Part shown: positions 33,790 through 44,987 of the stretch, one piece after another | How positions within the stretch are numbered: position 1 is the first letter of the stretch | How the letters are laid out: each line of letters begins with the position of its first letter | Source: Ariolimax columbianus | Lineage: Eukaryota > Mollusca > Gastropoda > Stylommatophora > Arionidae | DNA: 64,000 nucleotides | Reading direction: 5' to 3' | NCBI GenBank assembly: GCA_036924085.1 | Contig: JAVGWX010000011.1 | Span: forward strand, 34,656,386 to 34,720,385 | Program-made: the position numbers and the translations under genes | The notes under the pieces: model-generated | What the model was told of the DNA's origin: nothing | Seen by the model: only the letters and a program-made list of their open reading frames with translations | Database searches by the model: none

Positions 33790-34720
33790 ATGAGGTTGCT
33801 AATGCCATGCATGATGTAATCATATGGACATATTCTATTTCCAGAACGTAGTCTCTTTTACAGCATCCATAAACTTATCTCGATTTCTGGCAATACGACC
33901 CGCTTCACCTACAGACATCCTCAAACTGTCAAGAATGTCCTGATACGATCTTCTGGGACAATTTTTTCTCCAGACACCCTGCCTTTTTCTCCTAGCCATT
34001 GTATCTTTTCATATGACTGAAATAACCTAACTTCTTCCTTTATGGGCCAGTTTTCTTCCTCGTTGCAAAATTTCTCTATTTGATTCTGCCCAAGCTATTA
34101 TTATTATCCTTTTAGAGGACAGCATTGGCTAGTGGTTAAGTGACATGGCTCACAATCTGAAGGTGCTGGGTTCGATCCCCATCACAGCACCAGCCCTTAC
34201 CCTGGGGAAGCAAACACTTAGAAAATGCAGGAGGAAACAGACCCTTACATAAAATGCATGCCGAAGTCAGATGCACTGAGCCGACAGGCGCAAAATAAAA
34301 ACTGCAGTGCATCGCACACCAGGCTGGGGAATAGAAAAATAAGACGAACACAAGAAAAAAAATTGATTGTCCTTCTATAATACTTCATTTGAAACATATG
34401 TTTTTGCAAGGTTTTATTTAATGTTCATGTCTCACGCCCATATGATACCACAGGAAAAACACATGTCCTGATCCGTTTGAGTCTTTGTATTCTTTCTGGT
34501 GCCCTGCAACACATTTTTCATCTGCATTAGTTTGCATGTGGCAATTGCAAACCTTTGGTTGATTTCTACAGAACATTCCACTGAATTTTTTATTATGGAT
34601 ACGAATTATTGAAATTCTTTCATTTGTAATCTATACTTATTGCTAATTGTATTTCTAGCCCATTTTGTGATAGTGATTAAGATAGGAAAAGTTGATTACT
34701 AGAAGTGGACCAGATTTTGA
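33790..34720 (-). pseudogene. LINE RT C-terminus split by SINE-A
   Basis: The upper part (34560-34370) reads IRTCVFPVVSYGRETWTLNK. Below the SINE, 34080-33790 gives HMKRYNG-EKKAGCLEKKLS and WMLxKRLRSGNRICPYDYIM-like fragments, matching the GRPRxxWxxD-LARDR terminus order. The SINE landed in an already dead gene or killed it. Confidence 0.62.
34118..34365 (+). mobile_element. SINE-A copy
   Basis: A box TTGGCTAGTGGTTAAG, B box GGGTTCGATCCC, the conserved body GGGGAAGCAAACACTTAG and ATGCATGCCGAAGTCAGATG, then an A-rich tail. An imperfect target duplication (ATTATCCTTTTA / ATTGTCCTTCTA) flanks it, so it is older than the 2618 copy. Confidence 0.88.
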
Positions 34721-34724
34721 GTGG

Positions 34725-35330
34725 CAGAATTCACGTTCTCATGCTGTGTGTTACTTAATTTAGTAACTAGAAATTAGGCCATGGTAGGCACACTCGATTT
34801 CTTCATTGTATAACTTAACGGGTCATAGTCACACTGGGAAGTGGCCAGTAGATCACTTAATGAAGGAGGTGTAGATGACTTCATGGAGGAGCTGTTTTTT
34901 GGCTCAATTCCCTAACTTGCTGTGAGGCAAGGCTATTATCAGGAAAGACTGGGCTTGAATCTCCAAAGAGTATCTCTTGATCGTCTGTTTCTCCTGTTTG
35001 GTATATTTGTCCTTCTGTTGTTTAGAAACTAGTTGTTCTTAAGTGTTCTGTTTGCTACGTTACAAGTATCAACATCAGTGATATTCATGTATGACAGACC
35101 AGGACATTTATTTCAGTGTCACGCAGGGACTGTCATGCTTGAAGGCTAATAACTTGTTTGTTTTTAAAGAAAATGTATATTTTGTGCTATGTGTTGATTT
35201 ATTGCAAATATTAAAATGGTATCAATCAAAGCCCGTCTTGGAGCATAAGCAATTGACAACATCCCGACAGCATACATGGTTCTGAGCTGCTTTTTCTACC
35301 TCTCTACAGGTGTAATAATTTAATTTCCCT
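34725..35330. other. No recognised feature
   Basis: No coding or repeat signature recognised. Confidence 0.45.
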
Positions 35331-35339
35331 TCTCCTTGG

Positions 35340-36000
35340 TTACCTCTCTTTCTCTTCTCCTAATGATGCCATGTAAGAGCCCGTCTGGCTATGTTAGTTG
35401 GTGTCTTCTGGAGCATATGTCGTATCCAGCCCCATTTTCTTCATTTAATTAGTTGTTCCAGTGCTCGTTGTTGGCTCCATTCCCATGGGTCTTCATTCCT
35501 CACCATGTCCTGCCACTTTTAGCCCATTATCCTTCAAAGGCATTTGTTAACAAAGGACTGGAATCTTTGCTGTAAGGCCTTGGTCATTCTCAGTGTTTTG
35601 GCTCCGTACAGCTGCACCAACTTGACATTGGCGTTGAATATTCTAACTTTCGTATGGATTTTGATTGCTCTGGATCTCCATATGTTATTTAGTGTCAGGT
35701 ATGCAATTCTTGCCTTTCCAATTCTTGTCTTTACATCTGCATCTGTACCTCATGATGTGTCAATTGTGATGCCCAAATAGGTAAACGTATCCACTTCTTC
35801 CATGGTCTATCCCTCCAGCATAATTGGTTCTTTGTTGATAGTGTTAAGAAGCTTGGTTATCTTCATGCTGATATTCAGTCCAAATTTGGCTGATTGTTCT
35901 TTCACCATATCAAGTTTCTCTTGGATTTGGCTATGACTGTGTAACAAAAGTACCAGATCATCTTTGTAGTTCAGGTCCTCTAATTGTTGGAAGGTTGATA
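35340..36000 (-). pseudogene. LINE RT C-terminal remnant
   Basis: Read downwards: FNANVKLVQLYGAKTLRMTK, FQSFVNKCL, IMGxKWQDMVRNEDPWEWSQ and WGWIRHMLQKTPTNIARRAL. Same family as 17590-18060 and 50620-50965, with several stops. An upstream RT stretch to about 36000 is weakly legible. Confidence 0.72.
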
Positions 36001-36144
36001 ACTTGTGTTTTAAAAAATTTTTTTTTTAAAAAGAAAATTTGCATTTGTTGGCATGTTTATATTTATTGCAAATATAACAATTATGTACGGGCTTTTAAAA
36101 TAATGGAAAGAGCTTGTAGGTTTTTTTTATTGTGTCATATAAAG

Positions 36145-36300
36145 TCATTCAGTTCTGGGACTGGTTTTGGGTCCCTGGCCTCATTATCGTCACTCAGTCC
36201 TGGGACTGGTGTTGGGTACCTGACACCATTATGGTTCAGTCCTGGGAATGGTGTTGGGTCCCTGACACCATTATGGTTCAGTCCTGAGACTGATTTGCAA
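36145..36300. repeat. ~48-bp tandem repeat (CTGGGACTGG type)
   Basis: Three to four units of CAGTCCTGGGACTGGTGTTG then GGTCCCTGACACCATTATGG. Related to 1-160 and likewise placed 3' of a minus-strand RT remnant. Confidence 0.85.
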
Positions 36301-36760
36301 GCTCTGGTTTCTGTTTTTCTGCCTGTCACCTGTGGCCATCTTCAGCTCAGTATGTCTTCACCACCAAATCATTCATGCATGTGTCACAAATGTATTTCTT
36401 GATCTGCCCCTTCCCGTCTTTTCCTGAGTTCTGCCTTCCAAGACTTTTCTTCACTAGATCTTTATGATATATATGGGGGCCCAGCAAGGCCAGGTCAGTC
36501 GTTTTTGGTATCATTTGCAGCATCCTTCTTTCCTTACCCACTTTCGCTAATACCCATTTGTTGGATTTTATCTGTCCAGCTCACTTTATTCAACTCAAAA
36601 GCCTCCCAGTATTTTTCCACTTTTATTTATTTTCCATGTTTCATCACCATACAACGTCATAGACTAGACCAGACATATGTGGTCAGGTTTATTTTCCCTT
36701 GTGCCATATTAATGCTACCTGATACCAGAACTCCGCTTCTCTCTAAATGCCTTCTAAACC
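36300..36760 (-). pseudogene. LINE RT C-terminal remnant
   Basis: The frame at 36541-36347 reads KERRMLQMIPKTTDLALLGP then GQIKKYICDTCMNDLVVKTY, collinear with LLQKIQKQQQVWLGHNPHYV and PRNIFVTQACRVMEVKTY at 515-1006 (same family). Confidence 0.72.
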
Positions 36761-36879
36761 AATGCAATTCTTGTTCGCATTTCACTTTATTTATTATACA
36801 CAGTTTAATTTATAATCTTTTATTGTTCACAAGAAGTGGCCACTATCTAAGTAGCACAAATCTACATAGTCACGTCGCA

Positions 36880-37790
36880 TGACTCACATTTTTTACCAGA
36901 AAACGTGTTGTATATTGTTCTATGTTTATCGTTAATCTGTGCTGTCCAATAATTACCACCCCTCGCTTCATCTTTGTGCTTGTATGTATTTATTTAACAG
37001 GGGCCTCAATTTATCTGGTCCATTGTCCATGTTTCTGCACCAAACAATATGGAGAAAGTTCGTAACATGTGGTGACTCATTTCTATTTCATTTGAATGTT
37101 TAAATATGGAGTGGTAATACAATATCATTAAAAGCAACTGGTGGGCGTCTGTTCTCTTAATAAAAGGCGCCGCTGTTTTAACCCTGGTAAGACCTAGATT
37201 ACTACCATTTTTTTAAAATTTAACTTAACACGGCCGTTGTTCTTTTGTGTGGACTTCTATTTATCCCATTTTAACAAACTTACCCATACCGGAGAGAGCT
37301 GTGTTCACATGCAATATTAGTATGACCGGTTAATCTGTCAATAAATACACTCATGCATTTCTTCTTCTTCTCTCTACCCCCACCCCCCACAAAAAAAGAA
37401 ACAACCAAAGCGTCGTAGTATAATTAAATGCGTATAATTAAATTATTTACTCAGATAAAATGCAAAATTCCCAATATAAAATCCATAGCTATTAAATATA
37501 GCACTGTAGATGAGGAACTGGAGTCAAGCTTTCTCAACAGCTGGGTTATCACAATTCGATAGCTAATGATGAAGTGTTTGAGATTTCAGTGTGTTGATCA
37601 GTAGCGAATCGTCAGAATAGGCATGATAGGATTAGCTATCCCAAACGGTTTTGAAGAATTAGAGAAGACATCCCTTTGCACAAAACAGATGTAAAATAAA
37701 TTAGAAATTGAAATTGTAATGCTCATTTTTGTTTAATTTGGTTAAGGAGCCCTTCAGTAGACTTAACCGCTGGTCAGAAATGAAGTGTTA
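36880..37790. other. No recognised feature
   Basis: AT-rich, with a short C-rich run at 37377-37389. No coding signature. Confidence 0.45.
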
Positions 37791-37799
37791 GCGACTTTG

Positions 37800-37978
37800 T
37801 ATACTAAATGTTACCTCCTTGCTGTCTTTTTCTTCCCTTACCGTACGTCAGGTACCTATTTACAGCTGGGATGACTAAAGCTGCCGGTAGTGGGAGCTGA
37901 ACTCCGTACCTTCGTTATGAAAAGTGAGTGCTCTACCACTGCGTTGATCAGCCACTCGTGCGTGGTCTAGGGGTGAAG
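37800..37978 (-). mobile_element. SINE-B copy
   Basis: On the minus strand: A box CAACGCAGTGGTAGAGCAC, anticodon-like TTTCATAACGAAG resembling tRNA-Met, B-box-like GAGTTCAGCTCCC, then CCAGCTGTAAATAGGTACCT shared with 4330-4350. Confidence 0.75.
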
Positions 37979-38110
37979 CGTCCGTTTCACAGTGCCAACG
38001 CACCCGGTTCGAATCACGCTCGTGTCCAGTTTGACAGACATTGGTCCCCCCCCCCGCTCCTCCACGTTAGGAAAGTAATGGCAACTTTACCGTACTGTAC
38101 ACTTTGCTAA
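37957..38110 (+). mobile_element. tRNA-derived SINE, different head
   Basis: GTGGTCTAGGGGTGAAGCGT (A box) and CCGGTTCGAATCACG (B box) about 40 bp apart, overlapping the end of the inverted SINE-B. The body is short and includes a C-rich run. Confidence 0.6.
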
Positions 38111-38990
38111 GAAATTTATTACAGCCAAACAGGTAGGCGGTTGTAAGAAGCGACGTTCTGCAAATGACATGCAACTTACGCAGTGGCATGTTAGCAAACG
38201 CGCGAAGCGTCAAAGTGAATTTATCAGTTACTATTGGAAAGGTGAGCTTTTTGCGCCCAGCCTAACACAGCGTAGGAATCAGGTAAATTGGTAGCTAGGA
38301 GACCGTCACTCCGGCGCTACTTTTTCCTCACAGCCAACTAGCCATAAATTAGGCCGCCTTCCCTGAATGAGAGTGTTATATTCCAAGCTCTCAAAATGTG
38401 TTCCAAATGTTATTTCACTGCAGTTTTGTTTAGTTTCGTGATTGTGGATTTGATCACGTGTTAAAGGAGAAGGTAATAGATATCTTTTTTTCAGAAATGA
38501 AACAAATACGCTTAGAACTGATTTACAAGAAAACGTAGACAAATGTGCAGAAGTGCATTGTTTTCAACTATTTCAGTCAGCACAAACACAAAGTACTTTT
38601 TAAACATCGTTAACTGTGCGCTCTTACCCTCAAATTATCATCACGCTTCGCCACTGAGCCACATCTTGCGTGAGGTGTCAAGTTTCCTTCCTCGCTGCCT
38701 TCTCTTTCCTAACGGGGGCCAAATACCATGTTGAATCTATGCTTCAGCAAATGGGACAAGAGTGGGAAGTTAAGTAGCGAGATGTGACAAGTTCGCCGAA
38801 TCGGTATTCATGTTTTCGCTGTTTCTTCCTCTCCTTAAGCCATTGAACAATGGCCATCAAAGTCCGTAAAATCACATTCTCCTGTGCTCCTGAGAAAATA
38901 TGTACATGGTAAACATTTAAGAAGTGCTATTAAATATGACAAAACACTGTGCTCTAATTTGGTTATTATATCTCAGATTGACAATGTTCC
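38110..38990. other. No recognised feature
   Basis: No coding or repeat signature recognised. Confidence 0.45.
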
Positions 38991-39002
38991 TGTTTGTTAT
39001 GT

Positions 39003-39263
39003 TGGGGGGGGGGGGGGGGAGAGAGGGTGTTCGCCTTATTTCTCTATTCCCCAAGTCGGTGTGCGTTGCACTGCGGTTTTTATTTTGCGCCTGTTGGTCC
39101 AGTGCATCCGATTTCGGCATGCATTTTATGTAAGGGTCTGCTTCCTCCTGCATTTTCTAAGGGTTTGCTTCCCCAGGGTAACGGCCGGTGCTGTGTTGGG
39201 GATCGAACCCAGCACCTACGGATTGTGAGCCGTGTGACTTTACCACTAGCACACGCCGCCCCC
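39003..39263 (-). mobile_element. SINE-A copy with C-rich tail
   Basis: Standard SINE-A body with B box GGGTTCGATCCCC. The 7-bp duplication GTTATGT is at 38996-39002 and 39264-39270. Instead of poly(A) the 3' end is CTCTCTC followed by about 16 C (a G run at 39004-39019 on the plus strand). Confidence 0.88.
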
Positions 39264-39274
39264 GTTATGTCAGT

Positions 39275-40095
39275 AAACTGTGTAATATATTTATTGAAGA
39301 CTTGTAACAAATTTATTCGATACATTACGTGCAATAATCAAAGCAGTACATCCCACAATAATGCGCTCTAAAATAATTGCCAATCCATCACACCCAATAA
39401 ATGGTGGCTCGGGGAATAGGGTATTTACACAAACACCGATATGCAAGTGTTATGAGTTCAAATGCTTAAATGTGGTAGTTGGTAAAATCTCTTGCCATAG
39501 GTCAGTAGTTTTGCTTGTGTGGCGCGTTTCAGAGAATCAAAAAAGGGCGCGCGATTACTCACGCTCCAGCCTCAGTATCTTATTAGCTGCAGGTGCCGTC
39601 ACCCTCAAATATTTTCTGCTGTACCTTGTTTGAAAATGCTGGAGGCGGGGCTTTCCCCTCTTGTGCATTAGAGAACAGGCACAGGTCAAGGTTGTTCCAT
39701 AAATAAATTTGCGTATCTTGTTGTTCGCAAAAAAATGTCTTCCGCAATTCTGTCTATTTCACGTGCAACAATTATCAACCTCCCGCCCGCCAAGCCACAC
39801 TGAACATGGCGCCAGAAATGACAAGGCTGCATCATCGGCTTTTTAACCCTTTACAGTCGGGTCTAACTTGTTTAGACTGGTGTCTTAAACTTTTACAGTT
39901 CGGCATAATTCATAAGATTCGTAGAAACAAATCTAATCAATTAGGTTGGACTGTGAAGAGTTAAAAGGAGATTATTTGGTTGTGAAATAGATATCGAGTC
40001 TTTCGATTGTGTGAAAACGATACAGTATAAGTAATAATTACCACCATTACCCGTCTGCCTATTCCGCTTTTTCTATCACTAACATTCCCCAGATA
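39275..40095. other. No recognised feature
   Basis: No coding or repeat signature recognised. Confidence 0.45.
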
Positions 40096-40100
40096 CTTAC

Positions 40101-40290
40101 CCTACATTTTACGGCATTCTTGTCAGGTTGTAGTAGTAGTAAGGTTTACTCCCCTACATTTTACGACATTCTCTACAGATCGTAGTACGCTTTGCTCCTC
40201 TACAGTTGACGACATTTTCTACAGGTCGTTGTGCGCTTTACTCCCCTACATTTTACGACATTCTCTACAGGTCGTAGTACGTTTACACCA
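40101..40290. repeat. ~46-bp degenerate tandem repeat, 4 units
   Basis: Units around CTCCCCTACATTTTACGACA then TTCTCTACAGGTCGTAGTAC at about 40101, 40153, 40199 and 40245. Confidence 0.8.
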
Positions 40291-40587
40291 TTTTTTGGCA
40301 GGCCGCAGTAGTAATATGCCTGCTTCCCCGGAGAACACACTGGTAAAATACAAGTATCTATTGCTGCTTTTGGCATATGTCCGCTTTGGTTTACGGGAAA
40401 GCTATCTCTGTCTGTGTGTGTGACCAATTGGAGTAGGCCCACAGCCACACTGAAACTATTTCGTAAGACATGCCTAACGGTGATTTAACTTCTCTAGGGT
40501 AGAAGACTATGCAGCTCATGGTATTGTAAATTCTGCCTTTCAAACATCTTCGAGGGCCTATTGAGTGTGAAGCAGCTGTGGAAACAG

Positions 40588-41150
40588 TACCACATATTTG
40601 ATATCCGAGTCAAATAATGGATAACTCATCCGTAACTATAAAAACTATACCACATATTTGATATCCGAGTCAAATAATGGATAACTCGCCCGTAGCTATA
40701 AAAACTATACCTCATATTTGATATCCGAGTCAAATAATGGATAACTGGCCCGTAGCTATAAAAACTATACCTCATACTTGATATCCGAGTCAAATAATGG
40801 ATAACTCATCTGTAACTATAGAGCCGCGTAGCGCAGTGGTTATCGTGCTGGCTTCGCATCTGAGTGGTCCTGTGATCATTCCCCAGTTGAGACGGAAATG
40901 TTTTTTTTCTGACCGCAACGGCTGCCGGGTTGACCCAGCCTTAAATGGGTACCGGTTCAGTCCGGGAAGTAAAAGCGGCGAGAGAGAGGAGATGGCTACA
41001 ACCCTCATATAGCCGAGCCTTTGAAATGTGAGATCGCTAACACCTCACACCCCTACGGCAGTAATGCTATGGGTTACTTTACTTTTACTTTAACTATAGA
41101 AACACCTCGTATTTTATATCCGAGTTAAATAATGAATCTCGCCTGTCCCT
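40588..41150. repeat. 60-bp tandem repeat split by SINE-C
   Basis: Units start at 40588, 40648, 40708 and 40768 (TACCACATATTTGATATCCG and so on). The fourth is cut by the SINE at 40822 and resumes at 41092 with a more diverged unit. Confidence 0.93.
40822..41091 (+). mobile_element. SINE-C, full length with target duplication
   Basis: Begins AGCCGCGTAGCGCAGTGG (A box TAGCGCAGTGG), has a degenerate B box GTGATCATTCCC, and ends ACTTTACTTTTACTTT. The 8-bp duplication AACTATAG lies at 40814-40821 and 41092-41099. A second copy with a better B box is at 56250-56505. Confidence 0.87.
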
Positions 41151-41870
41151 GGAATCGAATAAGTTGCGTTCCTATAATTGTTACCTTCTTATGCATCAGC
41201 TCTTGTTTTCCCAGTAATGGTCTCTTGTTGAACTGTTCCTCGCTAGACTTTGTTGTCTTTCAGCACCCCTTTTTTTGTCCTCTGAAGGATCAAGTAAATG
41301 TTAGTGTTTGCAGAAGGCCGTGGTTCACCTTGCTTGACAGGTTAACCAAGACATGGCCTTGCTTTCTATAACACAACCTCAACCGTCCATACTCTCTGTG
41401 TTGGGCTGTTTGTACACCCATGTATCATCCTTCTGTATTGGTTGTAGACCAGCAGTCCATTATTATAAAAGGTTAGAAAAATGTGCCTGTCTTGGGACAA
41501 CTCGTAGACTTTTTAATGAATTAGTAGATTTAATGACGTCAGGTGTAAGTGATATTAGCAGCTTGCACGACAATGATTCCTTAGAGATCAATACATTTCA
41601 GCACACGTGGAGCACAGATCTTTAAGAAATACACAACTACACCTGTTCTAGGTCATCACTTTCCAGGTCTGTCCAGTCTTCCCCGTTTCCTCCCATGCGT
41701 TTGGCTCGAGCTCTCTTCTCTGTGTGTGTATCTAAATCTTTCCCTTCAGATAGAGCGCGCACAGCCGGGTCGCCGTCGCTCACAAGTCACCGCTGAAAAT
41801 GTGTTCAACATAACTGAACTCCCAGGAGGCCTGGCAAAATAAGGCGCAAGGTTACCACGGCGAGATTCTA
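41100..41870. other. No recognised element; one unassigned 90-codon ORF
   Basis: The ORF 41353-41625 (+) ends RLFNELVDLMTSGVSDISSL and further residues. I do not recognise it, and it has no supporting splice or homology evidence. Confidence 0.35.
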
Positions 41871-41879
41871 GTGTGACTT

Positions 41880-42275
41880 GCGAAGATCCAAAATGTTTAT
41901 TAGGGCCAGATACATGGCCAAATGGGAAACAGAACATACTGGCTACACAACAAAATTATGCCTATTATCAGTTGCACAGAAGAGAGCAGGTCGTGGTCTT
42001 CAGACTCCGCACAGGCCACAACAGACTGTGGTACCATCTATTCAATAAACTGAAGATAGGTGGCACTGACGAATGCCCGTGTGGTACAGGGAAAATGACC
42101 CATGAACATCTGCTGCAAAATTGCCCGACATACGAGGAGCAGAGAAAGCACATGTCGCCATCACCAGTGCCAACACTAGACAAGCTCTATGGCAGTGTCG
42201 ACAGCCTCAGGATGACCGCTGCTTTCTTAGAACAATTTCAAGTTGACGTCTGACAGCGTACGAAGAAGAAGAAGA
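41880..42275 (+). mobile_element. LINE-A, 5'-truncated 3' fragment
   Basis: Starts within the RARYMTKWETEHTGYT segment and, after a frameshift near 41950, is open from AYYQLHRREQVVVFRLRTGH through the zinc knuckle CPCGTGKMTHEHLLQNC to the stop at 42253. Tail GAAGAAGAAGAAGAA at 42262-42275. Confidence 0.92.
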
Positions 42276-42434
42276 ACTCAGAGCCCGCATTAGCACTAAT
42301 TGGAAATGACAGTTCAGTGGGAAATGGATAATTGTGGCTTTGTTTGTATCGAAAGTTCTTCTGCTAGTTGTTCCAATAATAACCGAAAAGATGCACGGCG
42401 AAAGCAGAAAGACACACGCAAGATAACACATGCA

Positions 42435-42795
42435 TACTGCTTCGTTCGTTCTCAAACTCCCACTACTAAGCCCTGAAAAGGGATTTGCAAGTAGCCGGAT
42501 GTTTTCCGAAGAACGGAATGCGTTTTGTCGTATTTTACAGCTTGACTGCGATATTTACACCTTTGGATCCGACACATCCGACTTCATCAGGCATTTTTGA
42601 GTACCAGGTTAACCTTCCCTCTTCTATCCCTTCCTCTTAGCCAGTCTGTCCCCTTGCAGCCTGTTATCTGGGATCACCACGTGGAGGCGGAGAAGGATCT
42701 TGACAGCTCTGGATCGCTGACCCTGACGTTAACAGTCAGTTGTGGGTGGCTGACCGCTGCAGCTCAGCATCTTGATCACACACATACACAAGATC
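42435..42795 (-). mobile_element. Family D retroposon copy 3
   Basis: Reverse complement is collinear with copies 1 and 2: ATCAAGATGCTGAGCTGCAG, CTGACTGTTAACGTCAGGGT, ACGTGGTGATCCCAGATAAC, GGATGTGTCGGATCCAAAGG, and the end GAGAACGAACGAAGCAG. Confidence 0.8.
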
Positions 42796-43021
42796 TGCTT
42801 CCTATCTTATTTCATGTTATGCGCGTCTTGCTCTGATTTCCTAATTAAAAAAATATCTGGTGATAATCTTGTGCGTGTTAGAGATTTTAAATTGTGTTCT
42901 TTGCTGTCCTAATAACTAAAATTTAAAAAAAAATAGCAATTAAAAAACAACAAATCGTATCACTTTCATAATAATCTACCCAGTTGTGTTGTTAGACAGC
43001 GTGGGGAGGTGTCGTTTTCTA

Positions 43022-43510
43022 TTGTGTGCCGATGTTTGTGTTATTCCGTCCTTTGGCATTACATGTCACATTCTGTTGTGTGCCGATGTTTGTGTTATTC
43101 CGTCCTTTGGCATTACATGTCACATTCTGTTGTGTGCCGATGTTTGTGTTATTCCGTCCTTTGGCATTACATGTCACATTCTGTTGTGTGCCGATGTTTG
43201 TGTCATTCCGTCCTTTAGCATTACATGTCACATTCTGTTGTGTGCCGATGTTTGTGTTATTCCGTCCTTTGGCATTACATGTCACATTCTGTTGTGTGCC
43301 GATGTTTGTGTTATTCCGTCCTTTGGCATTACATGTCACATTCTGTTGTGTGCCGATGTTTGTGTTATTCCGTCCTTTGGCATTACATGTCACATTCTGT
43401 TGTGTGCCGATGTTTGTGTTATTCCGTCCTTTGGCATTACAAGTCACATTCTGTTGTGTGCCGATGTTGGTGTCATTCCGTCTTTTGGCATTATAGGTCA
43501 CATTCTGTTG
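43022..43510. repeat. 54-bp minisatellite, 9 units
   Basis: Units of TTGTGTGCCGATGTTTGTGT then TATTCCGTCCTTTGGCATTA start every 54 bp from 43022. Because 54 is a multiple of three and the unit lacks stops in several frames, long apparent ORFs arise on both strands (for example 198 codons from 42986). I do not consider these genes. Confidence 0.96.
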
Positions 43511-43794
43511 AGATCCTCTCGTGTTTCATTTTGGCAGATGAAAACATCGATTGTTTGCCGGACCAGTCACAGTTCGTCTTAATCTAACTTACACTGGCTT
43601 AGAAGACTGCAGAGTCTGTCGACAACCAGTTTCCCATTCCAGTCGTGTAGTTTCGTCACAAAGTGGCTCGCGGATGATTGTAATATTCATGTTCCCAGAA
43701 GCCTTCCGCGCTCAGTCAGTGACGTAGACAACAAAATCTGGATTGAAAAAATGACGTAGAACGTTGGGCAGGATGAAATATATTTTACAAAATA

Positions 43795-44500
43795 ACCACC
43801 GCACCTTATCTCGTTTATACGGACGACATTGTTCTGCTCGGCACAGACAGCTCTAAGCTGCATCGCTCTCTGGAAATGCTAGACATCTAAACGTCCTCCC
43901 TAGGCCTGTCTATATCCTGGGCCAAGACCAAAGTTCAGAACCTCATTTCCAACACAACACTCCAGGGTATTGAAACGCAAGGTCACACCGAGATGGGCAC
44001 CAACGAATTTATCTATCTCGGTAGCATGGTATCATCCGATGGGCGCAGCGGCCCCGATATGTCAAAGCGGATCGGACTAGCTGCAACCGCTATGCACGAC
44101 CTTTGACGTGTGTGAAGTAACGGCAAGATCTCCCGTAGGACAAAAGTCTGCATCTACCAGTCCTGTGTGGTCCCAGTCCTGCTTTACGGCTCCGAAACCT
44201 GGACATTGCTGAAACATGACGTGTCGAGACTGAAGGCCTTCCACATGCGCAACCAGCAGCGTATCCTGTGCATCCGATGGCATGTCTACATCCGCAAGGT
44301 TGAGGTCCTTGCCAAAACAGGCCTCCCAATTAAAAAAAACACTTGACCGTCGCCAAGTTTCTTTGTTCGGTCATGTTGTACGGCTGGACCAGGAACCCCC
44401 GGCCCACAAGATACTACACAAGTCGCTCCTCAGTGCCAAAAGTCTCCCCCATCCCCCATTTCAGTTTGGACTGGGAGGCGCGGTACTACAAGCGACAATT
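43795..44500 (+). pseudogene. LINE RT palm-to-C-terminus
   Basis: Includes LIYTDDIVLLGT-like residues at about 43820, FIYLGSMVSSDGRSGPDMSK, RIGLAATAMHDL, VCIYQSCVVPVLLYGSETWT, LKAFHMRNQQRILCIRWHVY and RRQVSLFGHVVRLDQEPPAH. Stops and one frameshift at 44105. This is the longest continuous RT thumb in the window after LINE-A. Confidence 0.85.
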
Positions 44501-44940
44501 TAATTCATATATCTTGGTAGTAATATAGTAGGCAAGGTAGGAAGTACTGAAAGAGATATCAAATTCAGAATACAAAAGACGAGATGCTTGCGCCGAATTG
44601 AGGAAATAAAATGCTATTTTAAAGTCACTAATATACAGATGTGATAAAGAACAGGACAGATACAAGGGGGACTAGACGAAAAGGGAAGGAGGTGGCGATG
44701 GATTGGGCAAACATTAGGGAAACCAGCTGATAGCATTACAAGACAGTCACTGTTCTTGAACCTTCAGGGAAAGGGAAGTAGGGCAGACTTAAACACTCAC
44801 GGAGAAGGGAAGTCCAGACAAGCCTAAAAACGAGTTGTAGAACTGGAATTGGCGGTGCATGTCAGGAAGACTTTGCGAGTATTTGTTGAGACCTTTACTC
44901 CACATGGAGTTGAAGGGTTTTCATTGACCGGTTCAAGTAT
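44500..44940 (+). pseudogene. Second LINE RT fragment, abutting
   Basis: FIYLGSNIVGKVGSTERDIK, FRIQKTRCLRRIEEI, then RRWRWIGQTLGKPADSITRQ and the terminal VVELELAV-like stretch. The second YLGS motif shows this is a separate element from the one ending at 44500. A deletion removed the YGSETW region. Confidence 0.75.
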
Positions 44941-44987
44941 AGCGCCACCGCTGCATGATTACTGCATCGGAGCATTTGCAGTGGTGT

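Noticed and set aside
41353..41625. 90-codon ORF as a host exon
   Set aside because: Not recognised and no supporting splice or homology signal.
42986..43582. 198-codon ORF with CVIPSFGITCHILLCADV repeats
   Set aside because: It is the translation of a 54-bp minisatellite, equally open on the opposite strand, with no start context or splice evidence.
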